Origin: Frigoribacterium sp. CG_9.8 | Lineage (GTDB): Bacteria; Actinomycetota; Actinomycetes; Actinomycetales; Microbacteriaceae | Direction: 5' to 3' | DNA length: 64,000 nt | Assembly: GCF_015751965.1 (NCBI RefSeq) | Contig: NZ_JADOVH010000002.1 | Coordinates: 186,001-250,000 of the forward strand | Shown: positions 62,002 to 64,000 of the stretch, in pieces | Numbering within the stretch: position 1 is the stretch's first letter | How the letters are laid out: each line of letters starts with the position of its first letter | The notes under the pieces: generated by a model | Database searches by the model: none | Told to the model about the DNA's origin: nothing | What the model saw: only the letters and a program-made list of their open reading frames with translations | Program-made: the position numbers and the translations under genes

Positions 62002-62793
62002 ATGACGGCACGACGGGTTGTAGTAACCGGAGCGAGTTCGGGCATCGGAGCGGCCACCGTTCGACTGTTCCGCTCCCGTGGCTGGGATGTGGTCGGCGTC
62101 GCCCGCCGCACCGATCGTCTCGAAGCGCTCGCCGCCGAGACCGGGGCCGATATCTTCACCGCGGATGTCACCGACCAGGCCCAGGTGGATGCACTTCGTG
62201 ACTACCTCGCCGATCTTGGACCGATCCACGCCCTAGTCAACAATGCGGGTGGGGCGTTCGGTATGGCCTCAGTGGAAGAGAGCCTGGCCGAGGACTGGAC
62301 CCGCATGTTCGACGTGAACGTTGTGGCGGTGAAACGGGTCACGAGTGCGCTCCTGCCCCTGTTACGAGCTGCCGCAGCGATGCCGGATGCTGCGGGTGTC
62401 GCCCATGCGGACATCCTCACTGTCACCTCCATCGCCGGCCACATCTCCTACGAGGGCGGCGGAGGCTACAACGCCGCTAAATTTGCCGCTCACGCCCTGG
62501 TGGGCGTGCTGCGGTTGGAACTCGCTGGCGAACCGATCCGGGTTCTCGAAGTCGCGCCGGGAATGGTGCAGACCGACGAGTTCTCTCTCGTTCGCTTCGG
62601 GGGAGACCAGGCTCGCGCCGACGCCGTCTACGACAATGTGGCGAATCCATTGCATGCCGAAGACATCGCCGAGGCAATCGTGCACTCGATCGAACTGCCG
62701 GGATTCGTGAATCTGGATCTGGTGACGATCAAGCCGGTGGCGCAGGCTGCACCGCACAAGGTGATCCGGGGAGCACTCGTGCCCAAGCAGTAG
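62002..62793 (+). CDS. SDR-family NADP-dependent oxidoreductase
   Basis: 263 residues. TGASSGIG (about 9-16), NNAGG, Ser in VTSIAGH, and Y-x3-K (YNAAKFA) are intact. The sequence resembles YdfG-type serine/3-hydroxy acid dehydrogenases (VEEVAPGMVQT-type segment: VLEVAPGMVQTDEF). ATG 62002 follows GGGAGAG by 4 bp. Substrate unknown. Confidence 0.88.
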   Translation: MTARRVVVTGASSGIGAATVRLFRSRGWDVVGVARRTDRLEALAAETGADIFTADVTDQAQVDALRDYLADLGPIHALVNNAGGAFGMASVEESLAEDWTRMFDVNVVAVKRVTSALLPLLRAAAAMPDAAGVAHADILTVTSIAGHISYEGGGGYNAAKFAAHALVGVLRLELAGEPIRVLEVAPGMVQTDEFSLVRFGGDQARADAVYDNVANPLHAEDIAEAIVHSIELPGFVNLDLVTIKPVAQAAPHKVIRGALVPKQ

Positions 62794-62823
62794 TGCCACC
62801 CGGGCAGCCGCTAGCGTGGGCAC

Positions 62824-63315
62824 ATGACAATTGGTGAGGATGACACCCACGATCGCGAGATCCTGGACTGGACACAGTTCGGTGCGGCGAGTCGCGAGCT
62901 TGCGACCCAGGTTCGGGCAAGCGGCTTCGTGCCTGACATGGTGGTTGCAATCGCCCGCGGCGGTCTTCTCCTGGCTGGATCGGTCGCCTACGCGCTCGAC
63001 GTGAAGAGCTGTGGAGCCATCAATGTGGAGTTCTACACCGGGGTCGACCTTCGCCTCGACGAACCGATCCTGCTCTCCCCGATGCTCGACACTCCCGCTG
63101 TTTCCGGGCATCGCGTGCTGGTGGTCGACGATGTCTCGGACTCTGGCCGCACCCTCGCGATGGTGCTCGCCCTGCTGGCCACAGCGGGAGCGGATGTGCG
63201 GAGCCTCTGTCTCTACTCCAAGCCGCAGACCGTGCTCGAGCCCGATTACGTGTGGCGGCGCACCGCGAAGTGGATCGCCTTCCCCTGGTCATCGTTGCCG
63301 CCGGTCAGCGCGTGA
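62824..63315 (+). CDS. Type I phosphoribosyltransferase (hypoxanthine/xanthine type)
   Basis: 163 residues. The PRPP-binding motif is [14 protein letters not shown] (about 100-113), and [14 protein letters not shown] is the pyrophosphate loop. It resembles the small xanthine/guanine-type transferases used in purine salvage. Its stop overlaps the next gene's GTG start, so it is co-translated with uracil-DNA glycosylase. Confidence 0.85.
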   Translation: MTIGEDDTHDREILDWTQFGAASRELATQVRASGFVPDMVVAIARGGLLLAGSVAYALDVKSCGAINVEFYTGVDLRLDEPILLSPMLDTPAVSGHRVLVVDDVSDSGRTLAMVLALLATAGADVRSLCLYSKPQTVLEPDYVWRRTAKWIAFPWSSLPPVSA

Positions 63316-64000
63316 CCGACCCCGCGTTCCCTCAGGGCGGTTCGCCGGACGCTCATGCCCTGACCGGTGCTATCGACCAGGGATGGGCTGGTGCACTTCG
63401 TCCGGTCGCTGCGGTGATCGCACAGCTCGGGGAGTTTCTCGATGGCGAAGTCACCGCCGGCCGCGGTTACCTCCCCTCCGAGGAGAACGTGTTTCGGGCC
63501 TTCGAGTCCCCTTTCGCGGAGGTGCGGGTGCTCATCGTCGGGCAGGATCCGTATCCGGGCCTCGGGCATCCGATCGGGCTCTCCTTCGCCGTCGACGGGG
63601 CCGTTCGACCGATCCCGCGGAGCCTCTGGAATATCTACAAGGAGCTGCGCAGCGATGTGGGCGTCACGCCGCCCGAGCACGGCGACCTGAGCGCCTGGAC
63701 GCAGCGGGGGGTCATGCTGCTCAACCGCGTGCTGACTGTGCAGCCCGGGAGGTCGGGTTCCCACCGCCGGAGGGGCTGGGAAGCCGTGACGGCCACGGCC
63801 ATCCACGCGCTTGCCGATCGCGGCGGACCGCTCGTCGCCATCCTGTGGGGCAAGGATGCCATCGCGCTCGAGCCGATGCTCGGCTCCGTGCCCGTGATCA
63901 AATCCGTGCATCCGAGTCCCCTGTCGGCCGGGGGTGGATTCTTCGGATCGCACCCGTTCAGCCGGGCGAACGCATCCCTGGTGGAGCAGGGTGCTGAACC
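63312..64000 (+). CDS. ung: Uracil-DNA glycosylase, 3' end missing
   Basis: The gene starts at GTG 63312, overlapping the upstream stop (GTGA), and is open to the window end, giving 229 complete codons. Family 1 UDG motifs are intact: [11 protein letters not shown] with catalytic D79, [10 protein letters not shown] and the [21 protein letters not shown] loop that inserts into DNA. It removes uracil from DNA in base-excision repair. Nearly complete; roughly a few residues are lacking. Confidence 0.95.
   Translation, partial: MTDPAFPQGGSPDAHALTGAIDQGWAGALRPVAAVIAQLGEFLDGEVTAGRGYLPSEENVFRAFESPFAEVRVLIVGQDPYPGLGHPIGLSFAVDGAVRPIPRSLWNIYKELRSDVGVTPPEHGDLSAWTQRGVMLLNRVLTVQPGRSGSHRRRGWEAVTATAIHALADRGGPLVAILWGKDAIALEPMLGSVPVIKSVHPSPLSAGGGFFGSHPFSRANASLVEQGAE

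Overview
The window is a high-GC chromosomal segment of an actinobacterium, most likely a member of the Microbacteriaceae. The pointers are SigR/RsrA with a mycothiol-type anti-sigma factor, an actinobacterial multifunctional 2-oxoglutarate decarboxylase (Kgd), GuaB1, the prfB-ftsE-ftsX-smpB neighbourhood, frequent GTG starts with 4-base gene overlaps, a tmRNA tag ending in ALAA, and a strong excess of the hexamer GGATGC/GCATCC. Most of the window is core genome. No prophage, insertion sequence, CRISPR array or rRNA operon was seen.

Layout. 1-11.3 kb: end of a DUF3039 gene, a solitary AbiEi/DUF559-type gene flanked by palindromic repeats, pncB divergent from an iron-sulfur photolyase, the murI-rph-rdgB operon, an Nramp transporter, a HEAT-repeat protein, a MacB-like ABC exporter, a DedA protein and tRNA-Leu(UAG). 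11.5-14.5 kb: a three-gene sialic-acid-like module (CMP-sugar synthetase, NeuB-type synthase lacking its SAF domain, DUF6716 putative glycosyltransferase). 14.7-19.3 kb: a compact tad pilus locus including a 58-residue pilin-like gene, bracketed by two copies of a 56-bp palindromic repeat. 19.4-31.7 kb: LysE exporter, geranylgeranyl-reductase-like flavoprotein, J-domain membrane protein, MFS exporter, prfB, ftsEX, cstA with its YbdD partner, smpB, a SIMPL protein and the ssrA tmRNA. 32-39 kb: a 3-hydroxybutyrate-dehydrogenase-like SDR facing a LysR regulator, hisN, rsgA, aroA, and sigR-rsrA. 39-51 kb: kgd, guaB1, two CNNM/CorC proteins, an old-yellow-enzyme reductase with a HAD hydrolase, nnrD, a GT87-like mannosyltransferase and a thiamine-binding protein. 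51-64 kb: an MFS exporter, a four-gene signalling cluster (two paralogous response regulators, a histidine kinase and a degenerate sensor), metX, metY, padR with a DHA2 drug exporter, an SDR, a phosphoribosyltransferase and the first part of uracil-DNA glycosylase.

How the parts work together. sigR-rsrA is a thiol-oxidative-stress switch. A GGAAT-N18-GTT promoter, a strong ribosome-binding site at an upstream GTG and an internal TAAGAT box before an ATG suggest two SigR isoforms, as described for Streptomyces. metY and metX make homocysteine from homoserine; murI feeds peptidoglycan; rdgB and ung clean nucleotide pools and DNA; smpB and ssrA rescue stalled ribosomes; ftsEX drives cell-wall hydrolysis at division.

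The most unusual non-coding content is: (i) a 56-bp dispersed palindrome (three copies, aligned without gaps); (ii) palindromic copies of a GSCGCAGTTCGCGG motif around the DUF559-type gene; and (iii) at least ten unrelated short tandem arrays (mostly 13-18 bp units) in gene ends, leaders and convergent junctions.
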